From NCBI GenBank assembly GCA_948330435.1, contig CAOJBY010000046.1, forward strand, positions 1-19,974: 19,974 nucleotides of DNA, given 5' to 3'. The notes under the pieces are model-generated. The model did not search any database. It was not told the origin of the DNA and saw nothing but the letters and a program-made list of their open reading frames with translations. Shown here in pieces: positions 7,220-15,105 of the stretch (the stretch's first letter is position 1; the number at the start of each line of letters is the position of its first letter). The translations under genes were made by a program, and so were the position numbers. Source of the stretch: an uncultured Lachnoclostridium sp. Its GTDB lineage: Bacteria > Bacillota > Clostridia > Lachnospirales > Lachnospiraceae.

Positions 7220-7681
7220 ATGAAGCTGTCAACAAAGGGGCGGTATGGACTTCGGGCTTTGATTGATTTGGCTGTATATAGTGATAATGAAACGGTATCC
7301 ATTGCCAGTATTGCTGCCAGACAGAACATTTCCGAGAGTTATTTGGAGCAATTAATTGCAAAGCTTAGAAAAGCAGGACTGGTAACCAGTATTCGGGGAG
7401 CCGGAGGTGGTTATAAGCTGGCGAAGCCGGCAGAAGACATATCTGTGGGTGATATTTTAAGAGCCCTGGAGGGAAGTCTGGATCCGGTGGAGTGTCCGGG
7501 GCTTAAAGAAGAAAGTACCTGTGACAGTTCGGATTTCTGCGTGACGAAGTATGTATGGCAGAGGATTAATGACAGTATCAATCAGACTGTGGACGGGATT
7601 TCCTTAAGTCAGCTGGTTGAGGAGAGCAGAAATGTAGGAAATAAGGCAGGAAGTGCGTTGAGTTCCTGCTGTACCAATTAG
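7220..7681 (+). CDS. iscR: Rrf2 family Fe-S regulator, IscR-like
   Basis: The 153-residue protein has the Rrf2 winged-helix start MKLSTKGRYGLRALIDLA, the recognition region SIAARQNISESYLEQLIAKL and the wing motif RGAGGGYKLAKP. Three cysteines, C92, C101 and C107, lie where IscR binds its 2Fe-2S cluster, although the spacing (CX8CX5C) differs from the E. coli CX5CX5C pattern. Two further cysteines sit near the C-terminus (C150, C151). CymR, the cysteine-metabolism Rrf2 regulator, lacks such a cluster, so an Fe-S or iron sensor is favoured. It heads the nifS-nifU-mnmA cluster and probably represses it, releasing it when clusters are scarce. TGAGGTGG at 7208-7215 supports the start. Confidence 0.88.
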   Translation: MKLSTKGRYGLRALIDLAVYSDNETVSIASIAARQNISESYLEQLIAKLRKAGLVTSIRGAGGGYKLAKPAEDISVGDILRALEGSLDPVECPGLKEESTCDSSDFCVTKYVWQRINDSINQTVDGISLSQLVEESRNVGNKAGSALSSCCTN

Positions 7682-7750
7682 AATCGAACCGCGTATGCCC
7701 TTGTTAAGAGATGGTAGGAATTGCGGAACAAAAATAAAAGGGGAAAGCGT

Positions 7751-8932
7751 ATGAAAAAATTGATTTATCTGGACAATGCGGCGACCACAAAGACAGCACC
7801 AGAGGTAGTGGAGGCCATGCTGCCGTATTTTACGGAGCATTTTGGTAATCCGTCCAGTGTGTATGGACTGGCGGCAGAGAGTAAAAAGGCTGTAACGGAG
7901 GCCCGAGAGACCATTGCAAAGGCTTTGGGTGCAGAAACAGAGGAGATTTATTTTACCGCAGGCGGCAGCGAGGCGGATAACTGGGCTTTGAAAGCTGCGG
8001 CGGAGAGTTATCAGAACAAAGGAAAACATATTATTACGACGAAGATCGAGCATCATGCGATTCTTCACACCGGTGAGTGGCTGGAAAAGAAAGGATTCGA
8101 GGTAACCTACCTGAATGTGGATGAAAACGGCGTGGTAAAGCTGGATGAGCTTAAGAAAGCCATTCGCCCGGATACGATTTTAATCTCTGTGATGTTTGCA
8201 AATAATGAGATTGGCACTCTGGAACCTATTCGGGAGATTGGGGAGATCGCCCATGAGAGAGGGATTCTGTTTCACACAGATGCAGTACAGGCCTTTGGAC
8301 AGGTACCTATTTCTGTGGATGAATACCATATTGACATGTTAAGTGCCAGCGGCCACAAGCTGAACGGTCCCAAGGGAATCGGTTTTCTCTATATTCGAAA
8401 GGGCTTGAAGCTCCGTTCCTTTATCCATGGTGGTGCACAGGAGAGGAAACGCCGGGCAGGTACGGAAAATGTGCCGGGAATCGTGGGACTTGGCAAGGCT
8501 GTGGAACGGGCATTTGCTACCATGGAGGAACGGGCAAAGAAAGAGCGAGAGCTTCGGGATTACCTGATTAACCGGGTTCTAAAGGAGATCCCCTATACAC
8601 GTCTCAATGGTGACAGGACTAATCGTCTGCCCAACAATGCGAACTTCAGTTTCCAGTTTATAGAGGGCGAGTCTCTATTGATTATGCTGGATATGGAGGG
8701 AATCTGCGGATCGTCCGGTTCTGCCTGTACTTCCGGATCCTTAGATCCGTCCCATGTGCTTTTGGCCATTGGACTACCTCATGAGATTGCTCATGGCTCT
8801 TTGAGACTTACCTTAAATGAGGAGATTACAAAGGAGGATTTGGATTTTGTGATAGAGCAGTTAAAGAAGATTATTGAACGGCTGAGAAGCATGTCGCCTT
8901 TGTATGAAGACTTTTTGCGGAAAGGAAATTAA
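7751..8932 (+). CDS. nifS: cysteine desulfurase (NifS/IscS type)
   Basis: This PLP enzyme takes sulfur from cysteine and passes it as persulfide to the Fe-S scaffold and to tRNA thiolation. The 393 residues carry LDNAATTKT at the N-terminus, KIEHHAIL with the cofactor-stacking histidine (about 101), D177 and Q180 in HTDAVQ, the PLP lysine K203 in SASGHKLNGPKG, and the catalytic C326 in SSGSACTSGS. This is the group I signature with a long mobile cysteine loop. ATG at 7751 is preferred because AGGGG lies 7 nt upstream; an earlier in-frame TTG at 7721 has no clear ribosome site. It follows iscR by 69 bases and precedes nifU across a large hairpin. Dedicated NifU and MnmA neighbours indicate it serves both pathways. 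Confidence 0.95.
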   Translation: MKKLIYLDNAATTKTAPEVVEAMLPYFTEHFGNPSSVYGLAAESKKAVTEARETIAKALGAETEEIYFTAGGSEADNWALKAAAESYQNKGKHIITTKIEHHAILHTGEWLEKKGFEVTYLNVDENGVVKLDELKKAIRPDTILISVMFANNEIGTLEPIREIGEIAHERGILFHTDAVQAFGQVPISVDEYHIDMLSASGHKLNGPKGIGFLYIRKGLKLRSFIHGGAQERKRRAGTENVPGIVGLGKAVERAFATMEERAKKERELRDYLINRVLKEIPYTRLNGDRTNRLPNNANFSFQFIEGESLLIMLDMEGICGSSGSACTSGSLDPSHVLLAIGLPHEIAHGSLRLTLNEEITKEDLDFVIEQLKKIIERLRSMSPLYEDFLRKGN

Positions 8933-8934
8933 AC

Positions 8935-9027
8935 GGTAAAGTCACAAAGACGCACGAGAGGAGCTTTCATGAGTGCCCTTTCGAATGAAAGTTTCTCTCA
9001 TTGCATGTGTGTCGAAGTGATTTTACC
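8935..9027 (+). ncRNA. long structured RNA element between nifS and nifU
   Basis: Three stacked helices can be paired by hand. They are 8935-8945 with 9017-9027 (11 bp), 8949-8955 with 9007-9013 (7 bp), and 8956-8970 with 8985-8999 (15 bp). A symmetric 3x3 A-rich internal loop, a 7-nt bulge (9000-9006) and a 14-nt terminal loop separate them. Of 33 pairs, 29 are Watson-Crick and four are G.U, always G on the left arm and U on the right. There is no T run after it, so it is not a standard terminator. It lies 45 nt before nifU. I do not recognise it as a known family; it could be an mRNA processing or stability element or a palindromic repeat. Confidence 0.7.
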
Positions 9028-9072
9028 CTTTAGTGCTGCCCAGTAGCAACTTTTAATAGGAGGAACACAAAA

Positions 9073-9516
9073 ATGTACAGTGAAAAGGTAATGGATCATT
9101 TTCAGAATCCCCGTAATGTAGGTGAGATTGAGAATGCAAGTGGTGTGGGAACCGTAGGAAATGCAAAATGCGGTGATATTATGAGAATCTATTTGGATAT
9201 AGATGAGAATGGTATTATAAGGGATTGTAAGTTCAAGACCTTTGGCTGCGGTGCGGCTGTGGCAACCAGCAGCATGGCCACGGAGTTGGTAAAAGGAAAG
9301 ACAATAGAAGAGGCACTTCAAGTAACCAATAAGGCTGTTATGGAAGCTCTGGACGGTCTGCCCCCGGTTAAGGTTCACTGTTCTCTTTTGGCAGAGGAGG
9401 CGATTCATGCTGCACTCTGGGACTATGCAGAAAAGAATGGAATTAAAATAGAGGGGCTTGAAAGACCAAAGTCTGATATTCACGAGGGTGAGGAAGAGGA
9501 AGAAGAGGTTTATTAG
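9073..9516 (+). CDS. nifU: Fe-S cluster assembly scaffold (NifU/IscU N-terminal type)
   Basis: The 147-residue protein is a stand-alone IscU-type scaffold on which NifS-derived sulfur and iron are assembled. It starts with YSEKVMDHFQNPRNVG, the family signature. The three cluster-ligand cysteines are C33 in NAKCGD, C59 in FGCGAAVATSS and C103 in VHCSLLAEEAI, with H102 beside the last one and D35 after the first. The ferredoxin-like and Nfu domains of full NifU are absent. The C-terminus ends in a run of glutamates before VY, which is longer and more acidic than in IscU. AGGAGG at 9058-9063, 9 nt from the ATG, is an ideal ribosome site that stays outside the upstream hairpin. Confidence 0.95.
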   Translation: MYSEKVMDHFQNPRNVGEIENASGVGTVGNAKCGDIMRIYLDIDENGIIRDCKFKTFGCGAAVATSSMATELVKGKTIEEALQVTNKAVMEALDGLPPVKVHCSLLAEEAIHAALWDYAEKNGIKIEGLERPKSDIHEGEEEEEEVY

Positions 9517-9537
9517 GCTGTATTGGGGGGATAAAGA

Positions 9538-10464
9538 ATGAATGTATTTAAGGAAATGGCGTATTCCGTGGCAAAGCCCTCCGCATATCCGCATTTTTTG
9601 AAAAATAAAGGTGGGAGGATCTTTGGCTACGGGATGCTGCTGATGTTCTTCTACTTTTTGCTGAGCGTTGTAATACCTGTAAGTGTTTTACATGTGCAGA
9701 CTGGCGGCTTCGTGCATGTGATAAGAGATGAGATTCCGGATTTTGAGCTGTCCCATTTTGGCTTTTGGGCAGAGCATCCATATTCCTTTGAAAATAGCAG
9801 TACTTGTATCAGGCTGGACTCAGATCAGATTTTTAGAGAGGAAGAGATCTATCGTCTGGCTCGGCATTATAACAAGCTGATTGTAATTGACCAGGAGAAA
9901 TTGATAGTCAAAAATAATGGACAGGTACAGACGTTGTATTTTTATATGTTGGACTATGATGCATATATCAGCAAGCAGGATATTTTGTTTATTATTCCGA
10001 TGATATATCTAGTCCTGTTCCTTTTTGGACTTTTCTATTTTGTCTGGATTACGGCATTGTTTTTCTTGGGAGTGTTGTTGGTCAGCCTGCCGGGACTGAT
10101 TATCAATGCTGTTTTGAAGACGGATTTGACATTTGGGCAGATCTTTAAACTGGCCCTCTATGGAAGAACGCTTCCGCTTTTATTTAAAGGAGTGGTACTG
10201 CGGATGCTGGACATGGTTGTATTTAATGTAACAATTCCTTTCTTCTGGGTGATCAATTTTGGTGTGACCTTACTCTATATGTTTTTGGCCATGAAACGGG
10301 TTCAGGAACAGAGAGTGGAAAGTCTCCGGTATGCATACCAACAGCCCTATCAGGCAAATCCGTATCCGCAGGGAGGCTATAGACAGGATATCTATCAGCA
10401 GAATCCTTACCAACAGAATACCTACGGTCAGGACTATCAGGAACAGAATAAGGAAAACAGATAA
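9538..10464 (+). CDS. DUF1189-like membrane protein with Q/N/Y-rich tail
   Basis: I recognise this as resembling the DUF1189 family, whose function is unknown. The 308 residues start with a short cytoplasmic segment including PHFLKNKGGRIFGYG. Then comes one transmembrane helix (about 29-52), an extracytoplasmic domain of about 95 residues containing VIRDEIPDFEL, and a membrane bundle (about 148-191 and 205-251) with the segment LPGLIINAVLKTDLTFGQIF. The last 43 residues are a cytoplasmic low-complexity tail of repeated YQQ, NPY and QQN units. It begins 21 bases after nifU behind a run of six G, and its stop codon directly abuts the mnmA start, so it is almost certainly cotranscribed with Fe-S and tRNA thiolation genes. 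Why a membrane protein sits here is unclear. Confidence 0.78.
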   Translation: MNVFKEMAYSVAKPSAYPHFLKNKGGRIFGYGMLLMFFYFLLSVVIPVSVLHVQTGGFVHVIRDEIPDFELSHFGFWAEHPYSFENSSTCIRLDSDQIFREEEIYRLARHYNKLIVIDQEKLIVKNNGQVQTLYFYMLDYDAYISKQDILFIIPMIYLVLFLFGLFYFVWITALFFLGVLLVSLPGLIINAVLKTDLTFGQIFKLALYGRTLPLLFKGVVLRMLDMVVFNVTIPFFWVINFGVTLLYMFLAMKRVQEQRVESLRYAYQQPYQANPYPQGGYRQDIYQQNPYQQNTYGQDYQEQNKENR

Positions 10465-11547
10465 GTGAGCAGAAAAAAGAAAGTAGTTGTGGGAATGTCC
10501 GGCGGCGTGGATTCCTCTGTGGCAGCCTGGCTTCTAAAGGAGCAGGGCTATGAGGTCATAGGTGTCACCATGCAGATCTGGCAGGATGAGGAAGAAGAGA
10601 CCCTGGAAGAGAATGGGGGTTGCTGCGGCCTGAGTGCTGTGGAGGATGCCAGGCGGGTGGCGGAAAGACTTGAGATTCCCCATTATGTCATGAACTTTAA
10701 AGAAGATTTTAAGCGGTCTGTGATGGACTATTTTGTGGCGGAATATCTGGCAGGACGAACCCCGAACCCCTGTATCGCCTGTAACCGTTATGTGAAGTGG
10801 GAGGCTCTCTTAAAAAGAAGTCTTGATATTGGAGCCGATTACATTGCCACCGGTCATTATGCCAGAATTACACAGTTGGAAAATGGCCGTTATGCAATCA
10901 GCTGTTCTGTGACAGCGGCCAAGGATCAGACCTATGCCCTATACAACCTAACGCAGGAGCAGCTTTCCCATACTCTTATGCCGGTTGGGGCCTATTCCAA
11001 AGAAGAGATTCGGGAAATAGCCCTGGGGTTGGGGTTGAATGTTGCCAACAAGCCGGATAGTCAGGAGATCTGCTTTGTACCGGATCAGGACTATGCGGGC
11101 TTTATAGAACGAACTACGGGAAAGCCGTCCCCGGAGGGAAATTTTATACAGGCAGACGGCACCATACTGGGACGGCATAAGGGAATCATCCACTATACCA
11201 TAGGCCAGCGACGGGGCCTGGGGCTGCCTATGGGTCGGCGTGTGGTGGTCACAGAGATACGCCCCGAAACCAACGAGGTTGTAATCGGAGAACAGGAGGA
11301 CGTGTGGACTGACCGGCTCCTTGCAGGCCGGCTTAACTGGATGGCTGTTCCGGAGCTTACGGAAAGAAGGGAGGCTTTAGCCAAGATTCGTTATAACCAT
11401 GCAGGAACGCCCTGTACGCTTCGGAAAATATCCCCGGATCAGGTACAGGTACGGTTTCATGAGCCGGTCCGTGCCGTGACGCCGGGACAGGCCGTGGTCT
11501 TTTATGACGGAGACCTCGTGCTGGGAGGAGGAACCATTCTGAGATAA
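10465..11547 (+). CDS. mnmA: tRNA-specific 2-thiouridylase MnmA
   Basis: MnmA activates uridine 34 of Glu, Gln and Lys tRNAs with ATP and inserts sulfur delivered from a cysteine desulfurase. The 360-residue protein has the PP-loop SGGVDSSVAAWLL (12-24), the tRNA-binding segment NPCIACNRYVKWEALL (101-116) with catalytic C106, the GHYARI and KDQTYALYNL motifs, and the second catalytic cysteine C203 in SQEICFVPDQDY. It also carries a GGCCG cluster (C53, C54) and C103. The start is GTG at 10465, immediately after the TAA of the upstream gene, with AAGGA at 10450-10454, which indicates translational coupling. Being at the end of the nifS cluster fits its sulfur requirement. A terminator follows. 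Confidence 0.96.
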   Translation: MSRKKKVVVGMSGGVDSSVAAWLLKEQGYEVIGVTMQIWQDEEEETLEENGGCCGLSAVEDARRVAERLEIPHYVMNFKEDFKRSVMDYFVAEYLAGRTPNPCIACNRYVKWEALLKRSLDIGADYIATGHYARITQLENGRYAISCSVTAAKDQTYALYNLTQEQLSHTLMPVGAYSKEEIREIALGLGLNVANKPDSQEICFVPDQDYAGFIERTTGKPSPEGNFIQADGTILGRHKGIIHYTIGQRRGLGLPMGRRVVVTEIRPETNEVVIGEQEDVWTDRLLAGRLNWMAVPELTERREALAKIRYNHAGTPCTLRKISPDQVQVRFHEPVRAVTPGQAVVFYDGDLVLGGGTILR

Positions 11548-11570
11548 AATTGTTCATAAAGCAGAAATAT

Positions 11571-11626
11571 AACAGGTATTCGGAAATTAGAATCGCATAG
11601 TGGTTGGCCGGATGCCTGTTTTCTTT
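11571..11626 (+). terminator. terminator after mnmA
   Basis: A fully paired 13-bp stem (11571-11583 with 11608-11620, two G.U pairs) encloses a 24-nt loop and is followed by TTCTTT. It closes the iscR-mnmA cluster. Confidence 0.7.
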
Positions 11627-11659
11627 AAGCTTTTACATAATTCAGCAAGAGAAAATTCG

Positions 11660-11687
11660 TTGTAAATTATCTGAATTGTGATAAGAT
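11660..11687 (+). promoter_or_regulatory. possible promoter for the AAA-like gene
   Basis: TTGTAA (11660-11665) and TAAGAT (11682-11687) are spaced by 16 bp. The -10 matches four of six consensus bases, so this is a weak call. The predicted start leaves about 33 nt before the ATG at 11727. Confidence 0.4.
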
Positions 11688-11726
11688 AAAAGGAGATATT
11701 CCAGAAAGCGTTGGGAGGTGTAGTGC

Positions 11727-13424
11727 ATGGCGAGAACCATAAGTATCGGATGTCAGGATTTTGAGACACTTCAAAGAGAAAGATACTTTTACATTGATAA
11801 GACATCATTTATAAAAGAGTGGTGGGAAGAAGCAGACAGTGTAACTCTCATAACCCGCCCAAGGCGGTTTGGAAAAACCCTGAATATGAGTATGCTAGAA
11901 CAATTCTTTTCCGTAAAATACGCAGACCGGGGGGACTTGTTTGAGAATCTAGCCATCTGGAAAGAGGAAAAATACAGGAAGCTGCAAGGCACCTATCCGG
12001 TAATCAGTCTGTCCTTTGCCAGCATCAAGGATTCCGATTATGAAACAGTACGCAGAAAGATCTGCCAGATATTGACCAACCTTTATTCCCAGTATGATTT
12101 TCTACTGAAAGAAAATCATCTGGACGATAAAGAAAAAAAATTTTTTGAATCCATAACAGCCGATATGGGGGACATGGAAGCAACTCTTGCCATTCATCAG
12201 CTATCCTTGTTTCTGTCCCGGTATTATGGAAAAAAGGTGATTATTCTTCTGGACGAATATGATACTCCCATGCAGGAGGCTTACGTGTACGGATATTGGG
12301 AGGAATTAGTTTCCTTTACCAGAAGCATGTTCAATGCGGCATTCAAAACAAATCCATATCTGGAACGGGCGATTATGACGGGAATTACGAGAGTGAGCCG
12401 GGAATCAATCTTCTCAGATTTGAATAATCTAAAGGTAGTGACAACTACCTCCGATGAGTATGCAGATTGTTTTGGATTTACAGAGGAAGAGGTTTTTCAA
12501 GCATTAGAAGAATTTGAAATGCCCGACAGAAAGTCCGAAGTAAAAAAATGGTATGATGGCTTTACCTTTGGCAGTAGAACAGATATCTATAACCCCTGGT
12601 CAATTTTGAATTACCTGGATGCAGGAAAGCTTGGAATTTACTGGGCTAATTCGAGTTCAAACAGCCTGGTAGGAAAATTAATTCGAGAAGGAAGTACAGA
12701 CATTAAGCAAGAGTTTGAAGAGCTGCTTTCCGGACAGTCAATTATAGCACCCATAGATGAGCAGATTGTGTACGGAGAACTAGACGGAAGCAGAGAAGGG
12801 GTTTGGAGTCTTTTACTGGCAAGCGGATACTTAAAGGTACTTCATTACGAAGAAGACTGGGACAGCATAGACGCTCCGGATTATGAACTAACTCTCACAA
12901 ACCGTGAAGTAAGACGAATGTTTTATACCATGGTAAGAGGATGGTTCCGAAAGAGCAGAAGTGAGTACAACGGCTTCATCAAGGCGTTGCTGTCCGATGA
13001 TTTAAAAGCCATGAATCATTACATGAACAAAGTGGCTCTCGCCACTTTCAGTACCTTTGACACCGGAAACAAGCCCTCCGAAGCGGCTGAGCCGGAACGT
13101 TTTTATCATGGCTTCGTACTGGGACTTCTGGTCGAATTGTCTGACCGCTATACAATAACCTCCAATCGTGAGAGTGGTTTCGGGCGGTACGATGTGATAC
13201 TGGAACCTAAGCAAGGGGATGACGGAATCCTCCTGGAATTCAAAGTCCAGGATACCGAAGACGAAAAAGAACTGGCTGATACAGTAAAAGCAGCATTACA
13301 GCAAATAGAAAAGAAAAAATACGAGACCAATCTCACAGAAAAAGGAATTCCCAAAGAAAAAATACGAAAATATGGTTTTGCTTTCTGCGGAAAGCAGGTA
13401 TTGATCGGAAAAGCACCAGGCTAA
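11727..13424 (+). CDS. AAA-ATPase-like/PD-(D/E)XK nuclease family protein (DUF1703 type)
   Basis: The 565-residue protein matches the AAA-ATPase-like plus DUF1703 architecture that occurs in many copies in gut Clostridia and Bacteroidetes, with no firmly established role. The opening YFYIDKTSFIKEWW and the modified P-loop RPRRFGKT (44-51) are diagnostic. The Walker B-like segment VIILLDEYDTP includes DEYD at 176-179. The C-terminal domain has a PD-(D/E)XK pattern: D489 in GRYDVIL, E504 and K506 in LLEFKVQ. Both halves therefore look intact. GGAGGTG at 11714-11720 marks the start. It stands alone between a terminator and a GC-rich hairpin, so it looks like an independently acquired unit. Possible roles are defence or mobile-DNA maintenance, which I infer only from the folds. 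Confidence 0.87.
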   Translation: MARTISIGCQDFETLQRERYFYIDKTSFIKEWWEEADSVTLITRPRRFGKTLNMSMLEQFFSVKYADRGDLFENLAIWKEEKYRKLQGTYPVISLSFASIKDSDYETVRRKICQILTNLYSQYDFLLKENHLDDKEKKFFESITADMGDMEATLAIHQLSLFLSRYYGKKVIILLDEYDTPMQEAYVYGYWEELVSFTRSMFNAAFKTNPYLERAIMTGITRVSRESIFSDLNNLKVVTTTSDEYADCFGFTEEEVFQALEEFEMPDRKSEVKKWYDGFTFGSRTDIYNPWSILNYLDAGKLGIYWANSSSNSLVGKLIREGSTDIKQEFEELLSGQSIIAPIDEQIVYGELDGSREGVWSLLLASGYLKVLHYEEDWDSIDAPDYELTLTNREVRRMFYTMVRGWFRKSRSEYNGFIKALLSDDLKAMNHYMNKVALATFSTFDTGNKPSEAAEPERFYHGFVLGLLVELSDRYTITSNRESGFGRYDVILEPKQGDDGILLEFKVQDTEDEKELADTVKAALQQIEKKKYETNLTEKGIPKEKIRKYGFAFCGKQVLIGKAPG

Positions 13425-13438
13425 TTTACAAAACCAAC

Positions 13439-13528
13439 CAGACCGGCGGCCTTTTCCAATATCAAGTGTCCGGCATGTATGTGAACCGTCCGAACACGGA
13501 TATGGAAAAGGCCGCCGGTCTGTTTTCC
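13439..13528 (+). terminator. long GC-rich hairpin between convergent genes
   Basis: CAGACCGGCGGCCTTTTCCA (13439-13458) and its exact reverse complement (13503-13522) form a perfect 20-bp stem. Past a bulged A, TATC/GATA and an inner GTGTCCGG/CCGAACAC (7 of 8) can extend it. Four T follow on the plus strand; the minus strand has only a weak T-rich tail. It probably stops transcripts from both convergent genes. Confidence 0.65.
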
Positions 13529-13548
13529 GGTCTCACCGTCCGCCCCCA

Positions 13549-14352
13549 TCAATCCAAACGAATAAACACGGGCTTCCGTTCCCGAAACAAAGTAAAATAC
13601 TGAAACCCACAACCCCGCAGCACATCCTGTGCCTCATCCATAAAGCTCCCCACATACTCCACCGTATGAGCATCCGACCCCATAGTCACAATCTCGCCCC
13701 CCAGCTCCCGATACCTCCTAAGAACCTCCGGACAGGGATTCGGACACCCAAGCCCAGCCTTATACCCTCCGGTATTCACTTCGATCCCTTTTCCCCGGTC
13801 AATCAAAAACCTCAAAATCTCATCCATCAAATCCCCATAATCCCCATACAAAAACCGCTTAGGCTCCAAAGGGGCATACCGCACAATATAGTCCAGATGG
13901 CCATAAACATCAAAGTCATCAAAGGCTTTCATATTCTCCAAAGTAATCTCCAAAAATCTCCGAATACCATCCTCTGGCGTACAATCCTCCCAAAAAGAAG
14001 CATAATAAGGATCCTTTCCATCCATCAGATGCGTAGACCCAATCACAAAATCAAAGGGATATTGCTCCACATAAGAATGGTAAAGAGCTCCAAGCTGCGG
14101 CTGCAGTCCAAGCTCCACCCCGAATCCAATATCAATCTGCCCTCTATAAACAGAGCGAAGCTCCCTGATCCGTCCAAGATAGGCTTTCGTATCTAACTCA
14201 AAGCACACATCATCATAGGGGTAGTCCGCATCATAATGCTCCGTAAAGCAGATAGCGGAAAGCCCCCTTTGAAGTCCGGCCTGAACGATCTGCTCCGATG
14301 CCGTATCACTGTCACCGGAAAAAGAAGAATGTAAGTGAAAATCTGCTTTCAT
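13549..14352 (-). CDS. histidinol-phosphatase, PHP family (HisJ/HisK type)
   Basis: The likely reaction is dephosphorylation of L-histidinol phosphate, the penultimate step of histidine synthesis. The 267-residue protein has PHP-domain metal motifs in order: DFHLHSSFSGDSDT (H6, H8), TEHYD (H39), an internal GSTHLMDG segment, DVYGHLDYIVRY, EVNTGG, and SDAH near the end. The layout matches the HisK family better than DNA-polymerase PHP domains. The start at 14352 is chosen because AAGGGGG lies just upstream; a longer frame to 14433 would include a region with a -10 sequence. No other his genes are in the window, so the substrate is a family inference and a general phosphoesterase role remains possible. 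It converges on the AAA-like gene. Confidence 0.84.
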   Translation of the reverse strand: MKADFHLHSSFSGDSDTASEQIVQAGLQRGLSAICFTEHYDADYPYDDVCFELDTKAYLGRIRELRSVYRGQIDIGFGVELGLQPQLGALYHSYVEQYPFDFVIGSTHLMDGKDPYYASFWEDCTPEDGIRRFLEITLENMKAFDDFDVYGHLDYIVRYAPLEPKRFLYGDYGDLMDEILRFLIDRGKGIEVNTGGYKAGLGCPNPCPEVLRRYRELGGEIVTMGSDAHTVEYVGSFMDEAQDVLRGCGFQYFTLFRERKPVFIRLD

Positions 14353-14386
14353 CGTGTGCCCCCTTGTACACTTCTTGTTTCTGTTT

Positions 14387-14392
14387 ATTATA
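14387..14392 (-). promoter_or_regulatory. -10 element of the histidinol-phosphatase promoter
   Basis: The minus strand reads TATAAT, a perfect -10, about 35 nt upstream of the chosen ATG. No good -35 is found at the usual distance; TTGCTA is 20 bp away. The call rests on the -10 and its position. Confidence 0.45.
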
Positions 14393-14426
14393 GTAGTGGA
14401 ATAATCGAGAAATAGCAAGATAGAAC

Positions 14427-14455
14427 TTGACATTTATTTACCGGGGAGATAAGTT
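14427..14455 (+). promoter_or_regulatory. possible promoter for the NUDIX gene
   Basis: TTGACA (14427-14432) is a perfect -35. The hexamer 17 bp downstream, TAAGTT (14450-14455), is a poor -10. It is the best candidate in the 156 bases between the divergent genes. Confidence 0.4.
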
Positions 14456-14508
14456 GAAAGAAAAAGTGACATGATTGGTAATGAATTGCAGATGTGAAAT
14501 GAGGTTAA

Positions 14509-15105
14509 ATGGTGAATGGAGATCAGGGTATGTCTGTATCATATAACAAATTAAATGCAGATTTTGCTGATAACAAGGAGCATGTGCCAGATGTGGAAAT
14601 ATGGGATTTGTATAATGAGAACAGAGAACTTCTTGGGAAAGATCATATCAGAGGAGAGCAGCTGCCTGTAGATGGTTATCATCTGGTAGTGCATGTGTGG
14701 ATTCGCAATCCCAAAGGGGAGTACCTTATTTCGCAGCGTTCTGCAAACAGGCCGACCTATCCTCTGATGTGGGAATGTGTAGCCGGTTCCGTTGTGAAAG
14801 GTGAGGACAGCCTGTCAGGAGCAATCAGAGAAGCAAAAGAAGAGGTCGGTGTTGATTTAACCCCTGAAAATGGACGGGTGATTTTTACAAAAGTCCGCAA
14901 AATTATAGATGGCAGGATCTTTCACGACATTATGGACGTCTGGCTGTTTGAATATGACGGAAAAATCGACTTGGGAAACGCCACAACGGATGAAGCGGCA
15001 CAGGCTGTCTGGATGAACAGAAGTCAGATGAAAGAATTGTTTGATGCAAATATGTTTGTAGATACATTGAAATATTTCTTTACAGAGGTAGATAAGCAGT
15101 TATAA
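14509..15105 (+). CDS. NUDIX hydrolase
   Basis: The NUDIX box is complete: G93, E99, R107-E108 and E111-E112 in the segment from GSVVKGEDSLS to EEVGV, matching GX5EX7REUXEEXGU. Such enzymes cleave nucleoside diphosphates linked to another group. The surrounding pattern (EIWDLYNENRELLGKDHIRGE, HLVVHVWIRNPKGEYLISQR, PLMWECVAGS) resembles the NUDIX subfamily related to isopentenyl-diphosphate isomerase, so annotations may vary; the substrate is unknown. Compared with relatives that begin near EIWDLY, there are about 29 extra N-terminal residues. GAGGT at 14502-14506 supports ATG 14509, while ATG 14530 with GGAG upstream is an alternative. It stands alone between a divergent gene and the gap promoter. 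Confidence 0.88.
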   Translation: MVNGDQGMSVSYNKLNADFADNKEHVPDVEIWDLYNENRELLGKDHIRGEQLPVDGYHLVVHVWIRNPKGEYLISQRSANRPTYPLMWECVAGSVVKGEDSLSGAIREAKEEVGVDLTPENGRVIFTKVRKIIDGRIFHDIMDVWLFEYDGKIDLGNATTDEAAQAVWMNRSQMKELFDANMFVDTLKYFFTEVDKQL

